DNA of 64,000 bases from Paracoccaceae bacterium. GTDB taxonomy: Bacteria; Pseudomonadota; Alphaproteobacteria; Rhodobacterales; Rhodobacteraceae. The stretch is from contig JANQRE010000038.1 of assembly GCA_028284705.1 (NCBI GenBank), positions 62,001 through 126,000 of the forward strand, read 5' to 3'. Below are positions 60,962 to 64,000 of this stretch, piece by piece. Position numbers and translations under genes: made by a program. Below the pieces are notes generated by a model. The model saw only the letters and a program-made list of their open reading frames with translations. It had not been told where the DNA came from and made no database searches. Each line of letters starts with the position of its first letter. Within the stretch, counting starts at the first letter, position 1.

Positions 60962-63124
<2,163 letters not shown>

Positions 63125-63211
63125 CTACCAAACATAGGAAAAGAGTTACTTGGGACCCGCGGCGAGGTCCAGTGCGCAGCATCTGACGACGCGCATCCGC
63201 GATCACACCGC

Positions 63212-63241
63212 AAAAGAAATGCCGGGCCCAATCACCCGGCA
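63212..63241 (-). terminator. Rho-independent terminator of ctrA
   Basis: On the minus strand TGCCGGG and CCCGGCA form a 7-bp stem with an 8-base loop, followed by TTTCTTTTG. It starts 31 bases after the ctrA stop and precedes ligA by about 110 bases. Confidence 0.85.
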
Positions 63242-63272
63242 CATCTTCGTGCGCTCCCCTGTTCGAGAGGAA

Positions 63273-63992
63273 TTAGGCTCCGATCGCGACGGCCGCGGGT
63301 TCTTCCATTTCGTTCACTTCGGGCTCACGCAGCACATAGCCGCGGCCCCAAACCGTCTCGATATGGCTGTCGCCGCCATTGGCCTGCGCGAGTTTCTTGC
63401 GCAGCTTGCAGATGAAGACGTCGATGATCTTCAATTCGGGCTCATCAAGCCCGCCATAAAGGTGATTTAGGAACATCTCTTTGGTGAGCGTCGTGCCTTT
63501 GCGCAGGCTCAGAAGCTCCAGCATCTGATATTCCTTGCCGGTCAGATGCACCGGAGTTCCAGCCACATCAACGGTCTTGGCATCGAGATTGACCGCTATA
63601 TTGCCCGTGTGAATGATCGATTGCGAATGCCCTTTCGAGCGGCGAATGATTGCATGGATGCGCGCCACAAGCTCTTCACGATGGAAAGGCTTGGTCAGAT
63701 AATCATCGGCCCCAAAGCCAAATCCCTTGAGCTTGTTTTCGGTGTCGTCGGCACCGCTGAGGATCAGGATCGGCGTCTCGATCCGCGCCATGCGCACCTG
63801 GCGCAGCACCTCATGGCCGTTCATGTCGGGCAGACCAAGATCTAGAAGAATCAGGTCGTAATCGTAAAGCTTGGCGAGATCGACGCCCTCTTCACCCAAA
63901 TCCGTCGCATAGACGTTCAGATTGGCGTGTTCGAGCATCATTGTAATGGACTTTGCCGTGGTCGGGTCGTCCTCCACCAGTAATACACGCAT
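63273..63992 (-). CDS. ctrA: Cell-cycle master response regulator CtrA
   Basis: 239-residue OmpR-type regulator that, when phosphorylated through CckA and ChpT, binds TTAA-N7-TTAA sites. In Rhodobacteraceae it mainly controls motility, gene transfer agents and quorum-linked genes. Receiver domain with Asp51 in [13 protein letters not shown] and Lys in [11 protein letters not shown], then winged helix with [30 protein letters not shown] and the recognition helix [14 protein letters not shown]. The C-terminal tail ([10 protein letters not shown]) ends with two alanines separated by glycine, not the AA of Caulobacter CtrA. Promoter lies outside the window. Confidence 0.98.
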   Translation of the reverse strand: MRVLLVEDDPTTAKSITMMLEHANLNVYATDLGEEGVDLAKLYDYDLILLDLGLPDMNGHEVLRQVRMARIETPILILSGADDTENKLKGFGFGADDYLTKPFHREELVARIHAIIRRSKGHSQSIIHTGNIAVNLDAKTVDVAGTPVHLTGKEYQMLELLSLRKGTTLTKEMFLNHLYGGLDEPELKIIDVFICKLRKKLAQANGGDSHIETVWGRGYVLREPEVNEMEEPAAVAIGA

Positions 63993-64000
63993 GTGTTTGG

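Overview
The window looks like a chromosomal segment of a marine-type Rhodobacteraceae (Roseobacter group, Alphaproteobacteria). The base composition is G+C rich. It carries the cell-cycle phosphorelay genes chpT and ctrA, the ornithine-lipid pair olsB-olsA, a Rhodobacterales-type iscR-suf operon with an Irr-like iron box, a class II DAHP synthase, a usg gene, and RTX proteins including one with a Hint domain. I see no insertion sequence, prophage, CRISPR array, rRNA or replication origin. Almost all of it reads as core genome, with tightly packed short operons whose start and stop codons often overlap.

Layout. 1-9.6 kb: the end of a peptide-type ABC transporter ATPase, an EamA transporter, a small RTX protein, an M32 carboxypeptidase with heme A synthase, TrmJ, a divergent ThiE-like protein, and olsA-olsB. 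9.7-16 kb: a DUF3553 protein and chpT with overlapping divergent start codons, a gamma-carbonic-anhydrase-like protein, gmk, yicC, a perfect CtrA-type box, a PAS protein, DAHP synthase and a GlxA/AraC regulator. 16-23.3 kb: a DUF4399 protein facing an ECF sigma/anti-sigma pair, a KAS-ACP-LpxD lipid A acylation group, an L,D-transpeptidase diverging from a DUF882/M15-like protein, and tRNA-Arg(CCG). 23.3-32.7 kb: a ten-kilobase minus-strand iscR-desulfurase-sufB-(four genes)-sufC-sufD-(two Yip1 genes)-sufS operon. 32.7-41.4 kb: hydrolase, ferric-reductase-like flavoprotein, aldo/keto reductase, NADP isocitrate dehydrogenase, a receiver protein with a soluble hybrid kinase, an SMR pump and a MobA-like nucleotidyltransferase. 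41.5-48 kb: a 1808-residue RTX/Ig-like/Hint protein, then about 0.86 kb of non-coding DNA and tRNA-Leu(CAA). 48-58.4 kb: glutathione peroxidase, zinc metallopeptidase, YqaA/DedA-like protein, DsbB, Usg, GyrA, a membrane protein, TrmFO, a methyltransferase, GluQ-RS, HisI and an IscU-like scaffold. 58.4-64 kb: a structured non-coding stretch, an unannotated 40-residue membrane peptide gene behind a perfect alphaproteobacterial LexA box, recG, ligA and ctrA.

How the genes work together. ChpT and CtrA are the middle and end of the CckA-ChpT-CtrA relay; CckA is not in the window, and the hybrid kinase here is soluble and not its orthologue. The suf operon makes Fe-S clusters and appears to be under iron control (an Irr-type box plus a single-cysteine IscR). 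LpxD, a dedicated ACP and a KAS probably supply and transfer lipid A acyl chains, while OlsB and OlsA make ornithine lipids, so several genes serve the outer envelope.

The best candidate for something undescribed is the 58.4-58.9 kb interval. A very small single-span membrane protein sits behind a GTTC-N7-GTTC SOS box, directly after recG. Its arrangement recalls the SOS-induced division inhibitor SidA of Caulobacter. It is followed by a hairpin-rich 3' region and a strong terminator.
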